Assembly (NCBI GenBank): GCA_964561455.1
Contig: CAZLPS010000021.1
Location: forward strand, 1 to 54,719
Origin: JABDGR01 sp964561455
GTDB lineage: Bacteria > Verrucomicrobiota > Verrucomicrobiia > Opitutales > JABDGR01
Direction of reading: 5' to 3'
Length of the DNA stretch: 54,719 bases
Below, piece after piece: positions 40,881 through 50,017 of the stretch (its first letter is position 1; each line of letters starts with the position of its first letter). The position numbers and the translations under genes are program-made. The notes under the pieces were generated by a model. The model was not told the origin of the DNA. It worked only from the letters and a program-made list of their open reading frames with translations, and did not search any database.

Positions 40881-42278
40881 CTATCGCCCATTCGTCGGCG
40901 TCAGCAGGAATGCCAGATGGTGGCCATTTAGATCCTCGCCGTAGCCCGCAATTTGCCCGGTGGCATTAATGCCTCTGCCACAGAGCAGAACCCGGAATCC
41001 AGCGGCCGAAATCGTCGCGGCGCCAACCAATTGATTGAGGTCCTCCATCTTTCCATTGCGGTACAGAAATGCCCGTTGGCCGACATAACCATTCAAGCTC
41101 TTCCCTGTGGCCACGCAGCCCACAATCTGCCCCTGGCCGTTGATGGCATATGCCGCGCTGTATCTGGCACCCATGCTCCCCAAATCTTTCATCCGGTTTT
41201 CATCTGTAAAAAGAAACGCGTGTTCCAAATTGCCCTTCGCGGGCAGAGTCCTCGCTTCGCCTACAATTTGCCCGTCGTTATTGACCGCATACCCCCAACT
41301 GCCGGCCCCGCCCAGCGTGTCCAAGTCCTGTACCAAACCGGCCCGGTACCGAACAGCGTGGGCCTCACTATTGGGGTAGTGATCAGTTACGGGCACCACG
41401 CCGGTGTTCACCGTTTGCCATTCCAGCAGGCGTCCAGGTGGATTCAGCACCGTACCGGCCAGCCTTCCGGACAGCGTAATACGACCAATCCCCACCACCA
41501 AACCCGCCGCATTCATCCCCGTGGCCTCAGCCAAACCTTCGCCCAAGTCTTGCATTTTCCCATTTCGGTAAAGAAAAGCGTGTCGCACCAGAATCGGGAT
41601 GTTGCCTTTGGAACTCGGGACCGTTGCGTTGACCGTCGAAGTCCCAACCACCTGCCCCCCATCGGTAATCCCGCTTGCCCAGCTCGACAACCCGCCCAGC
41701 GAACCGAGATTCTGCATCTTGCCATTCTGAAAAAGAAAGGCCTGGGTGTTGGGTGCTTCCGCCACATGCCCGGAAAAATCGAGCTGCGGGGAGTGTGGCG
41801 CACCCGCCGCCGCTGGCAAGCCCGCCTTGCCGACGACCTGCCCGGCGGAATTAATCGCCGTGGCTTCGCTGAATTCCCCTCCCAGCGTGCCCAAATCCTG
41901 CATCTGGCCCTTACTGTACAGGAAGGCATGCCGCGTACCTGTGGCCGTGCCTATCCACCCCACCACCTGGCCCGAGGCATTGACGCCATTAGCCTCGCTG
42001 GAATCCCCCCACGGCGTGCCGAGGTTGGCCAAGGTATATGCCGGCCCGGGAATCGCTGATGGCGACGCGGCACCCGCCGTAGTTGATGTTATCGGTGATT
42101 TTCCGGCCGGGACGACCGGGGCTGCACCCCGGTTGGCAGGCACCGGGGAAATATCCGTGGCCGCAACGGAAATGCCGGTCAACCCCACCAGCAAAAGCAC
42201 TATCTGACCCACGAACCACTCGCGCTGAAAGCGCCCGACCCAGGGCCTTCCGCTCTTGCGTAATGGTTGCGGCATCAT
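40881..42278 (-). CDS. Exported HAF-repeat protein, paralog 2
   Basis: The 465-residue protein has an export segment around residues 24-40 ('QIVLLLVGLTGISVAAT') and about seven HAF repeats, for example 'HAFLYSKGQMQDLGTLGGEF', 'RHAFLYRNGKMQDLGEGLAE' and 'HAFLFTDENRMKDLGSMGAR'. It ends 'HHLAFLLTPTNGR', nearly as paralog 1. Matching blocks run the full length, so one gene arose from the other by duplication. The intervening 2.2 kb contains two unrelated genes on the opposite strand. It lies downstream of the AsmA-like gene on the same strand (163-nt gap) and may be read with it or from its own promoter. Confidence 0.88.
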   Translation of the reverse strand: MMPQPLRKSGRPWVGRFQREWFVGQIVLLLVGLTGISVAATDISPVPANRGAAPVVPAGKSPITSTTAGAASPSAIPGPAYTLANLGTPWGDSSEANGVNASGQVVGWIGTATGTRHAFLYSKGQMQDLGTLGGEFSEATAINSAGQVVGKAGLPAAAGAPHSPQLDFSGHVAEAPNTQAFLFQNGKMQNLGSLGGLSSWASGITDGGQVVGTSTVNATVPSSKGNIPILVRHAFLYRNGKMQDLGEGLAEATGMNAAGLVVGIGRITLSGRLAGTVLNPPGRLLEWQTVNTGVVPVTDHYPNSEAHAVRYRAGLVQDLDTLGGAGSWGYAVNNDGQIVGEARTLPAKGNLEHAFLFTDENRMKDLGSMGARYSAAYAINGQGQIVGCVATGKSLNGYVGQRAFLYRNGKMEDLNQLVGAATISAAGFRVLLCGRGINATGQIAGYGEDLNGHHLAFLLTPTNGR

Positions 42279-42301
42279 GGCAGAGAATGATTTCTACCAT
42301 G
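42276..42301. promoter_or_regulatory. Inverted repeat overlapping the start of HAF paralog 2
   Basis: CATGGCAGA and TCTACCATG pair with one mismatch around 8 nt. On the minus strand the element includes the first ATG of the gene. It corresponds to the inverted repeat beside the start of paralog 1. If transcribed, it would place the start codon within a hairpin. Confidence 0.5.
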
Positions 42302-42441
42302 GACAAAAACGACAGGGCAACGTCCGAATTCCGTGTTAAGTGGCGCAGTTTTAGTCGGGGCGAATTTGCCTCCCAACCATTCCATGTCCGGCTCCGCTTG
42401 GCGCCGTCGTCATCCGGTGCGAAATCTGTTATGTCAAGAAA

Positions 42442-45400
42442 TCACAATCCCAGTCCCATATTGCCCACCGCCTGGACGATGAGGGAATACAGGGAACCGT
42501 AATCCGGATGCTGCATCGTGCCGCCAACTTGAAATTGCGGGCCCTTGATGTAACCGGAAGGAGTCGTCGCCGTGCTGCTGATGAGGTGCACACTTTGCAA
42601 CACCTGCTCAATGCCGCTCTTCGCATTCAGCGCCAGGGTGGCGGTCATCGGCTGATCGGGCATGGCCTTGCCCGCTTGGTAGGTCACCTGGCCGGTACCC
42701 GTAAGTTCCAGCATCGGGCTCTGCAAGTCGAACTGGCTGAGCTTGAGATTGAGATCCGCCCCACGTTGCGCCTCGAACACCAATTTGCTGTATTGCACGG
42801 CGTCCAGGGTCGAAAGCAAACTGAGAATGGATGTCGCCATCGCCGCATTGCCGGTCGCCGGCGCCTTTTTGCCCAGCAGGCCGATGACGGCATTGGCCAC
42901 ACCGGCCACATTGGCCACCGCCTTGAGCGTGGTGGCCAGCGTCTTGTTGGAAACCAAGTCCAGCAAATGAAACACGCCGCCGGCGCTGTTCAGCGCCATG
43001 TCGAATTGCACCTTGTCAATCAGGTCGTCCATATTGGCCCCGCGGCCCGATGCATTGCCGCTGATGGAAAAATTGCCCTCGACAGGCGGCGTGGCCGTGG
43101 CGCTGCGCGATTTGAAATACGCCCCGACATCAAAATTCTTGAAACTCATGGAGGTCTGTAACTGGTACGGCGTGTCCGCCTGCGCCGCATTGAAAGCCAG
43201 CGTGGCATTGAGTGCCAGCGGCGCACCTTGAAAGATGCCCGCCACACTGGGAATCACCGCCTGCGTCGGCGACACCTGCGCCCCGGCGGTGAAATTCGTG
43301 ATCGCAAACGCATGGAAGCGGATGCTATTGAGCTTTATCTGGGCGGAGCCCTGCAAGTCACCCCACACCGGAGCCTTGTCCGGCACCGCCGAAGGGGCGG
43401 GTTTGGCGACAACCGGGGCCGCACTGGTTTTAACGGCGGTCGCCGCCACCACGGGCGCCGCGGGCGCTGGCGGAAACAGCCCTTCCTTGATGGCCATCAA
43501 GTCATCCAGCACCAAATTGTTGCCAGTCAGGTTCAACGTAAAACTGTGGGATTTCCCATTGGGGCCATAAGTCAGCGCCAGCAAACAATCCGTCGGTCCC
43601 TCCGTACTCGCGCCCTTCACCGGCAAATTCAACTGCAATGCGCCGGTAGTGCGGACATATTTGCCCGTGGCGTTTTGAAATTTCATGTCCTGCAACACGG
43701 TCGTTGAGCCCTGCACCGTCCAATTGGAGACGTCGGCGTTGAGTCCAACTGTGCCGTCGGCCGCCAGCGTGCCGTCAATTTCCAATTTTCCCGCCGTGAG
43801 ATTGTTGAATTTGGCGAGTACCGGCTGCTTCATGAGCTGCGCGATATCGCCTTGCAGGGAAATCCTGGCCTGTTGCGGAAACAAGTCGCCGCCGCGAATC
43901 GCGACCGAGGCATTGCCCTGCGCCAGTACTACTGGTCCGGATGCGAGTTTCAAGTCATCCAAACCGCAAACGATGTCACCCGCGTTGTTAAACGTCGCCG
44001 ACGGCTTGAGGGTGAACGTCAAATCACGCACCAAGGCCACGGTTGTGGTCGCGTCCACGATATGCGTAACACTCAAACCGGTGGCTGTGACGGGCGAATT
44101 GGTGACCAGCGCGTAACTGCCGTCAGCTCCACCAACCAGCTTGACATCGCCCGATATATCACGGCCTTGCAATTGGTAGCCGGGTAATCCCAGCGCCAGC
44201 ACCCCCGCCGGCAAGTTTGCAAGGCGGGCGGAGACCACATCGCCCTTAATCACCGGCCAAAGATATTTGGCCATGCCCGTGGCGCCGGCCTTGGCTGCCG
44301 GGTCGCTCTGCAAAATCACTGCCTGGTTCAGCTTTACATCGGCCAGCGCCACCCCGGTGCCGCCCGCCGGCACGACGCTCGCCTGCGCCGAAGAAATGGT
44401 CAAGTCCTTGGGCGTAATGGTCACATTCGCACTCACCGAATATTGCGGCGGCGGTTTCGGCAGTAAATTGCGAAACTCCGCCCCCAGCGGCTGGTCCGCC
44501 AGCGCCCCCAATTGCCCGGCCGCCGACACCGTCGCGGTCATTGAATCCTTGCGTTGCGAAACATTCAGCGCGACATCGGCCAGTGCGCCCGCCGCAGACG
44601 TCGCGAGCACGTGCACATTGCCTGTGAGGTTGCCGGCATGCCAGGACCCTTCGGGCGAAATCGCGAGCGTCACGCCCGATAATTTACTGTCCACGCCCTG
44701 CGTGTATTGCGCCTTTTCAATCGTCAGCGGCTGCACCGTATGCACCACCAACCCGGCATCCGTGCCCCCCGCGCCGGCGAGCAAAAGCTTTCCCTTCAGG
44801 GGATTGCCGCTGAATTTCAAATCCGGCGGCAGAAACATCTGCGCCACGGCCAGCGGAAACCCAGTGATGTCAATCGTGGCCAAATCGCCGGTCATTGCCG
44901 GAATGGTGGCGTCCTTTTTCAGTGGCAGCGAAATCTTTTGCAACGCATTGGCGGCCATATAGGTCTCCACCACCGTGCCCATGCCCTTCGTCAGTGTGGT
45001 CGAAAACGTGTTGATGGTCAATACGGCATCGGGCGAGCCTGCCGGCGCGGCCATCGCCAGATCAAATTTGCTGTTGAGCGTGAGCATCCCGGCGGGCGTC
45101 AACCGCGGTAGATTTTGTCCCAGCGCCTTTTGGTCAAAATTGTCCACGTCCAGCGCCACAACCGTATTGCCGCTGGCCGCGATTTCCGGCAGCCCCCCGC
45201 CCGCCGCCGGCTTGACGGAAAGGCTACCTGCAAATTGCGCCTGCACTGCCAGCCCGGCTTGCGACATCGTGGTCATCGTCATGCTTCCGGCGGCCAGCGC
45301 ATGCGCCTGGAAGGAAAACTTTCGCACCTGGGCGGTGAGGATCTGGTTATCATAGAGTGCCGTGCCGTCGAGTTCGATGGCGCCGCCGACCAGCAGCGGA

Positions 45401-46791
45401 CTCTTATTTTGCTCCACCGTAAGCCCGGCAAAGCTAAGTGGCTTTTCGGTGTTGGCCACTATCGCACCGTCGTCCCGCGCGCTAAGGACAATCTGCCCGT
45501 TGAACCCCTGACCTGTCGCCGCAAACTCCTTTGGCAAAACCGCCGTCAACCACGCCGCCGGGACTTGGGTGAGCGTCAGCCGCGCCACGTCCGCGCCCGC
45601 CGGCAGTTGCACGCCTTTGTCGCCGATTTCCACCGTCACCGGCTTGAGCAAGGCCAGCGCCACCGTTGTCTGGCCACCTTGGGGTGCCAGTGTGACGGAC
45701 AAAGTTTTTCCTGAAACGGCCAGCGATTTCGGCCCGGTTTTTCCCGGTGCCAGAGCAACGTCCACGTTCGCGGAAATCTGCAATGTGCCCACCCCCGCCA
45801 GTTCAGGCCGGAGTATTTCCAAATGTCCCGCGCTGCCCGTCAGTGTCGCCTTCAGGCTGCCCATGGTTTTCCCGGCGTCGCCCGAAAACTGGCCCTGGCC
45901 CGCAATATTAAATTCCGGCAAACTAATGCCAAACGCAAACGGCGCCACCTGGGTCCGCGTCAAGTTCGCACTGAATTCGCCCGTGGCGGAGCCATCCGTG
46001 CCATACGTACCCGAAACGCCGAGCATCGGCGGTGCACCGGCCTCTGGCGACGCGAGGGACACGCTAAATTGGCCGGTGGTGGCCGTTACGGTCTTGAGTG
46101 TGACGTGCGCCTGGATTTTCGCAGCTTGGGTCTCTCCCGGCAAATTGGCGGCGAGGCTTGCCAGCAAATCGAGGTTCTTCGGCGACATCGCGTCATCCAG
46201 GGACACACTGACTTGCGTATCCGCGTGCATTTCGCCCACTTTGGCGCCCGGCGATTTATCCTGGAAAATCACGGTACCCGTCGCCTTGCCGTCGCTGCTG
46301 GAGCCCAGATTCTGCGCCGACAAGGAAAGCTGGACGGTGCGTTGCGCCGGCAAAAGGGCAGAGCCGGTCACATCGGCCTTCTTCACCAAAACCAATAGTG
46401 TTGAACCTTTTCCGCCTTCCGTGGCCGCCGCGGCTGGGGTGGGTTCCTTCACCGGCGGCTGGCTCGCATCGAACACCAAGCCTTTCACCGTTGCGCTGTC
46501 AATGGTCTTAATGTGCCCGAAAAGAAGATTCATCAGCGAATACTCCACCGTGGCCGATTCCACTTTAAGAGGGTAACCCGCGACCCGCATCGCCAACCCG
46601 CGCACTTCGCCACTACTAAAGCCGAAGGCGACGCTCTCCAACTTTGCCTGCGGATCTTTCTTTAACAGAATGCTCCTAACGATGCTTGTCTGCACCCCCG
46701 AATTCAATGCCACCACCAGCCCAACGACGAGCAGAAGGGCAAATACTCCCATAAGGATAATACACCAGCGAATCAACGATTTCTTAGCCAT
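42442..46791 (-). CDS. Very large AsmA-like inner-membrane protein
   Basis: The 1449-residue protein has one N-terminal membrane anchor (residues 8-30, 'RWCIILMGVFALLLVVGLVV') and a huge extracytoplasmic part rich in beta strands. The segment after the anchor ('VRSILLKKDPQAKLESVAFG', 'FSSGEVRGLAMRVAGYPLKV', 'SATVEYSLMNLLFGHIKTID') is the pattern of the AsmA/DUF748 superfamily. The C-terminal third ('GNFSISGNASGRGANMDDLI', 'LELTGTGQVTYQAGKAM') also fits AsmA C-termini. AsmA-like proteins such as TamB, YhdP and YdbH form grooved beta structures that carry phospholipids between membranes. I infer a related envelope-lipid role. It is divergent from the exported-protein gene at 46985. Confidence 0.82.
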   Translation of the reverse strand: MAKKSLIRWCIILMGVFALLLVVGLVVALNSGVQTSIVRSILLKKDPQAKLESVAFGFSSGEVRGLAMRVAGYPLKVESATVEYSLMNLLFGHIKTIDSATVKGLVFDASQPPVKEPTPAAAATEGGKGSTLLVLVKKADVTGSALLPAQRTVQLSLSAQNLGSSSDGKATGTVIFQDKSPGAKVGEMHADTQVSVSLDDAMSPKNLDLLASLAANLPGETQAAKIQAHVTLKTVTATTGQFSVSLASPEAGAPPMLGVSGTYGTDGSATGEFSANLTRTQVAPFAFGISLPEFNIAGQGQFSGDAGKTMGSLKATLTGSAGHLEILRPELAGVGTLQISANVDVALAPGKTGPKSLAVSGKTLSVTLAPQGGQTTVALALLKPVTVEIGDKGVQLPAGADVARLTLTQVPAAWLTAVLPKEFAATGQGFNGQIVLSARDDGAIVANTEKPLSFAGLTVEQNKSPLLVGGAIELDGTALYDNQILTAQVRKFSFQAHALAAGSMTMTTMSQAGLAVQAQFAGSLSVKPAAGGGLPEIAASGNTVVALDVDNFDQKALGQNLPRLTPAGMLTLNSKFDLAMAAPAGSPDAVLTINTFSTTLTKGMGTVVETYMAANALQKISLPLKKDATIPAMTGDLATIDITGFPLAVAQMFLPPDLKFSGNPLKGKLLLAGAGGTDAGLVVHTVQPLTIEKAQYTQGVDSKLSGVTLAISPEGSWHAGNLTGNVHVLATSAAGALADVALNVSQRKDSMTATVSAAGQLGALADQPLGAEFRNLLPKPPPQYSVSANVTITPKDLTISSAQASVVPAGGTGVALADVKLNQAVILQSDPAAKAGATGMAKYLWPVIKGDVVSARLANLPAGVLALGLPGYQLQGRDISGDVKLVGGADGSYALVTNSPVTATGLSVTHIVDATTTVALVRDLTFTLKPSATFNNAGDIVCGLDDLKLASGPVVLAQGNASVAIRGGDLFPQQARISLQGDIAQLMKQPVLAKFNNLTAGKLEIDGTLAADGTVGLNADVSNWTVQGSTTVLQDMKFQNATGKYVRTTGALQLNLPVKGASTEGPTDCLLALTYGPNGKSHSFTLNLTGNNLVLDDLMAIKEGLFPPAPAAPVVAATAVKTSAAPVVAKPAPSAVPDKAPVWGDLQGSAQIKLNSIRFHAFAITNFTAGAQVSPTQAVIPSVAGIFQGAPLALNATLAFNAAQADTPYQLQTSMSFKNFDVGAYFKSRSATATPPVEGNFSISGNASGRGANMDDLIDKVQFDMALNSAGGVFHLLDLVSNKTLATTLKAVANVAGVANAVIGLLGKKAPATGNAAMATSILSLLSTLDAVQYSKLVFEAQRGADLNLKLSQFDLQSPMLELTGTGQVTYQAGKAMPDQPMTATLALNAKSGIEQVLQSVHLISSTATTPSGYIKGPQFQVGGTMQHPDYGSLYSLIVQAVGNMGLGL

Positions 46792-46984
46792 TTCTTAATG
46801 GAACATAAATCCCGCAAAAAGTGAACCCGAAAAATGCCTCTCCCATCAGTTTTCCGCCGATTCTTCGTCGGAGGCACCCCAGTCACAAATTTCATAACTT
46901 TTTTACGCTTATAAACTTGAACTTTCGGCCTTTTTCTCTGATCATAGGGTCTTCAGCCCAGATTCCATTCAAACCAGAATACCT

Positions 46985-47803
46985 ATGAAATCCAACTCCT
47001 CCTTTTTCAAGTCGCCTCTTTTGTGCGCCGGCCTCGTACTGGCCGCCGCCGCCTCCTCCGCCATCGCGGCCGGTTCGAAGAGCGTGTCGTACGCTTCAAA
47101 CTTTGGCAATACCAACCTTGGCTATGCGTCGAGCTACGCCGTCGCAGGTTCAAACAGCAGCACCGGCGTCAGCCTGTCGGCTACCGGCAATAGCAGCGCC
47201 ACCCTGTTGGGCACAACCAAGCCCTTGTCTACGATTTCCATCAGCGATAAACTCACCGGCAGCACGCCTTCGGCGAGCGTCTCCGTCGTCATCGGCTCCT
47301 ATATTGTCTATTCCCAGACCAACACGGCCACCACCACTTGGAGCAAAACGGTCAGCCAGACCTTTGTCACCACTACCGCAACGGTAAACGTCCCGACCCC
47401 CACGGTTTCCGTACCCGTCAGCGTCTCCGCCACCCTCGCTGGCGGCGGCGGCATTGACATGACTGCAACGCTGTCCAAAACCGCCGTCGGCCTCTCCGGC
47501 AATGTCGGCACCAACGTCAATGGCACGGCGACCGCGACGGTTGACGCGAAGTACAAAGATGCTGTCGCCCTCACCGCAAACTTGAACTACGGGAATGCCC
47601 TCCTGAGCGCCAATGCGGTAACGGCCAACGCCACCGCCATGACGGGCAATTATTCGCTCGCCCTTGATGCCGCGAATCTGGCCTTCATCGTGCAATTGAA
47701 TGCGATCGCCGCTTCCACTGCGAAGTCCTCGACCTTGGGTGCCACCACTCTCGGCAGCTTCGTCCTCCCGGCCCGCACCTTCACGCTGCTTTCGCTCCCG
47801 TAA
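46985..47803 (+). CDS. Exported Ser/Thr/Ala-rich beta protein, unknown function
   Basis: The 272-residue product has a signal peptide (MKSNSSFFKSPLLCAGLVLA, cleavage near AIAAGSKS). The mature part has very little charge and is rich in Ser, Thr, Ala, Val and Asn ('STGVSLSATGNSSATLLGTT', 'TATVNVPTPTVSVPVSVSAT'), as in secreted beta-helix or fibre-forming proteins. No cysteine or catalytic motif is visible in the mature part. A strong terminator follows the stop, so the gene is probably a single unit. It starts 193 bp from the divergent AsmA-like gene in an AT-rich gap that should hold both promoters. Confidence 0.75.
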   Translation: MKSNSSFFKSPLLCAGLVLAAAASSAIAAGSKSVSYASNFGNTNLGYASSYAVAGSNSSTGVSLSATGNSSATLLGTTKPLSTISISDKLTGSTPSASVSVVIGSYIVYSQTNTATTTWSKTVSQTFVTTTATVNVPTPTVSVPVSVSATLAGGGGIDMTATLSKTAVGLSGNVGTNVNGTATATVDAKYKDAVALTANLNYGNALLSANAVTANATAMTGNYSLALDAANLAFIVQLNAIAASTAKSSTLGATTLGSFVLPARTFTLLSLP

Positions 47804-47860
47804 TCCAGGAGCCTGCGCCCGCTTTGGCGGGAATAATTCCGGGGCATGATTTGTCCCTTT

Positions 47861-47902
47861 AAATTTGGGACGCCTCGACCGTGGGGCGTCCCAAATTTTT
47901 TT
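47861..47902 (+). terminator. Rho-independent terminator
   Basis: A perfect 14-bp stem (AAATTTGGGACGCC with its complement) around a 10-nt loop is followed by a T-run. It begins 57 nt after the stop of the Ser/Thr-rich exported protein gene. The symmetric A/T ends would also let it work from the other strand. Confidence 0.9.
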
Positions 47903-47949
47903 CCGAATCTTTGCCCATTGCCGGTTACCCGGGCAGTTGCCTTCAATCT

Positions 47950-49881
47950 GTGAACTCCGTGCAAATCCGGCCGCCTCCGCCCACTCCACCCCGCGCCGCG
48001 CGTCGCCGTGGCATAAAAAGCCGGGCCTGGTGGATCTTTGTGCTCCTCGCTGCTGCGGCCGTCGTTTGGTGGCGGGCCTCCCAGTCGGATGCACCTCCGG
48101 ACAAACGAGCCCCCGGCAGCGCTGGCAGCTCTTCCCGCCATACCACCGATGCCCCCGGTTATGGCTTCCGCGTCGGAGATCAACTTGTCTACGATTTCAC
48201 CACCGAGGGTGAACTCCGTCTTGGTACCGCCAAAGTTCCCGATGCCGCGCCCAACCTCAAGATTTCCGAATCCGGCCGCTTGCACCTCTACATCTACTCC
48301 AGCACCCCGGCCGGCTGGGTTGTCGGCTTCTCTTGGGAAAAAGTTCGTCTCCAGTTTGATAATGGTGACTCCGCCCGGGACGCCACCCCGCCTGACCTCA
48401 CCGGTCGTGAAATACTCGTTTTTATCGAAAAATACGGACGCATTGCCCAAGTCCAAGTTCCCAAAGACCTCTCGGTGGACGCCCGCAACAACTGGCGCGA
48501 CCTGCTTCCCCGGTGGCAGGTCGTCCTGCCCCAAACCCTCAACACTTCCCGCTGGACGCGTACGGAGGAGGATGCCACCGGTGAATATGTTGCCCAATAT
48601 TCGATGTCTGGCGCGGCGTTTCCGGCCGACCTCGTTAAGCGGAAAACGCGCTATTTACGCCTGAGCAACGGCAACGCCTCCGTCGCCGCCGCCTATAAAA
48701 TCCAGTCTTCCGTCCAAATCCATTTTGACGCCTATCCACGCCTCATCGCCGGCGCGGAGAAGATCTCCTTCGACGGCGTGCAAGCCCTTGGCCAGACGAA
48801 TTCCTCCGGCACTTTTTCATTCCGTCTCGTTGGTTCGGCCACTGCCAGCCCTGGCCGCTCGCTCGCGCAAGTTGACCTCAATAAATTCGAGCCCACCCCC
48901 TGGGCCGGCGAATTCAGTGCCGACCAAAATGCCCCACCCACCGACGACGGCGATTTCGCCACCAATCTTCTCGACTTGCGCGGCTTGATTAAGAATGGCG
49001 CCTACAATTCCCCGGAAGAAATTCGTGTCGCCAAAAGTATTATCAATCAACTGCAGAAGACTCCCGGCCTAGCCGACAAACTCCTCGACGAGTTGCGCGC
49101 CGCCGATACTACCACCGAGATGGCCGCCGCCCTCCTCGGCATTCTGGGCGCGGCTGGCACGCCCTCCGCCCAATACGACCTTTTCGCCGTCGCCACATCC
49201 GACGACTGGTCTCTCTCGTACCGCGAAATGGCGCTCTTTTCGTTTGCCCAAACCGGCGTTCCCGTACCCGAGGCTGAAGGCACGCTCGAAGCCCTCTACC
49301 AGCAGGGCGGCGAATTGGCCAACACCGCCTTGCTCGCCCTCGCCGCCGTGGGCGACAAAGTCCGCGCCGACCCCGTGCGCTTCCAGCAAATCAACGATTT
49401 CGTCCTTGGCGTGCTCAACACCCCCAATCTTTCCCTCAACGATTACGTCGCCGCACTTGATGCCGTGAGCAACCTCGGCCCCACGGAGGTTCCCCCCGCC
49501 GTCGCCCAAGCCGTGCAAAGCGACAACGAACTCATTCGCGCCAAAGCCATTGGCAGCCTCTCCCGCATCAATACCGACCAGTCGCTCGCGCTGGTGACCA
49601 ATGCCATCAATCACGACCCGGCGGCCGACGTGCAAGTGGCGGGTATCAAATCCCTGGTGGCACTGGAAAATGCCGGCGCCAATGCCCTGTTGGCCACCGT
49701 CGCCCTCAATGGCAATTCCAGCGAAGCCCGCCGCGCCGCCCTCGACCAACTTGCACCCTACGCGCCGTCGAACCCAAATATTCTCGCCATCATCAATACC
49801 GCCGCCCAAAAAGACCCTCTCAAGGAAGTTCGCGACTTCGCCAACCAGCTCCTCGGCAACAGCGACGGTGCCACCCCATAG
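47950..49881 (+). CDS. Membrane-anchored protein resembling large-lipid-transfer (vitellogenin-N) architecture
   Basis: I chose GTG 47950, since the longer frame from 47881 would begin inside the terminator. The 643-residue product has a basic, Pro-rich start, one membrane segment (about residues 27-40) and a large outer part. Residues 65-270 are beta-rich, beginning 'YGFRVGDQLVYDFTTEGELR' and 'SESGRLHLYIYSSTPAGWVV', like the first barrel of vitellogenin/MTP-type lipid transfer proteins. From about 330 to the end come HEAT-like helix pairs ('TALLALAAVGDKVRAD', 'VAALDAVSNLGPTEV', 'VQVAGIKSLVALENA'), the superhelix order of the same family. The fold call is inference from pattern. A plain HEAT-repeat protein is the alternative. 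Confidence 0.55.
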   Translation: MNSVQIRPPPPTPPRAARRRGIKSRAWWIFVLLAAAAVVWWRASQSDAPPDKRAPGSAGSSSRHTTDAPGYGFRVGDQLVYDFTTEGELRLGTAKVPDAAPNLKISESGRLHLYIYSSTPAGWVVGFSWEKVRLQFDNGDSARDATPPDLTGREILVFIEKYGRIAQVQVPKDLSVDARNNWRDLLPRWQVVLPQTLNTSRWTRTEEDATGEYVAQYSMSGAAFPADLVKRKTRYLRLSNGNASVAAAYKIQSSVQIHFDAYPRLIAGAEKISFDGVQALGQTNSSGTFSFRLVGSATASPGRSLAQVDLNKFEPTPWAGEFSADQNAPPTDDGDFATNLLDLRGLIKNGAYNSPEEIRVAKSIINQLQKTPGLADKLLDELRAADTTTEMAAALLGILGAAGTPSAQYDLFAVATSDDWSLSYREMALFSFAQTGVPVPEAEGTLEALYQQGGELANTALLALAAVGDKVRADPVRFQQINDFVLGVLNTPNLSLNDYVAALDAVSNLGPTEVPPAVAQAVQSDNELIRAKAIGSLSRINTDQSLALVTNAINHDPAADVQVAGIKSLVALENAGANALLATVALNGNSSEARRAALDQLAPYAPSNPNILAIINTAAQKDPLKEVRDFANQLLGNSDGATP

Positions 49882-50017
49882 GCCACAGGGGTCATCCTGC
49901 CGTTGGGGGTGGTTTTGCCAAGTGTGTTTTCCGCTCGCTCTCGATCGGAAAATATGGCAGATTCACCGTTTGCGCAAGTCGTCGACCCCCTGATGGGGTT
50001 ACGGACGCGTGACATCT

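Noticed and set aside
42508..46576. Several long plus-strand frames antisense to the AsmA-like gene
   Set aside because: They are broken into pieces without starts or motifs, while the minus strand has one uninterrupted frame of 1449 codons with a membrane anchor.
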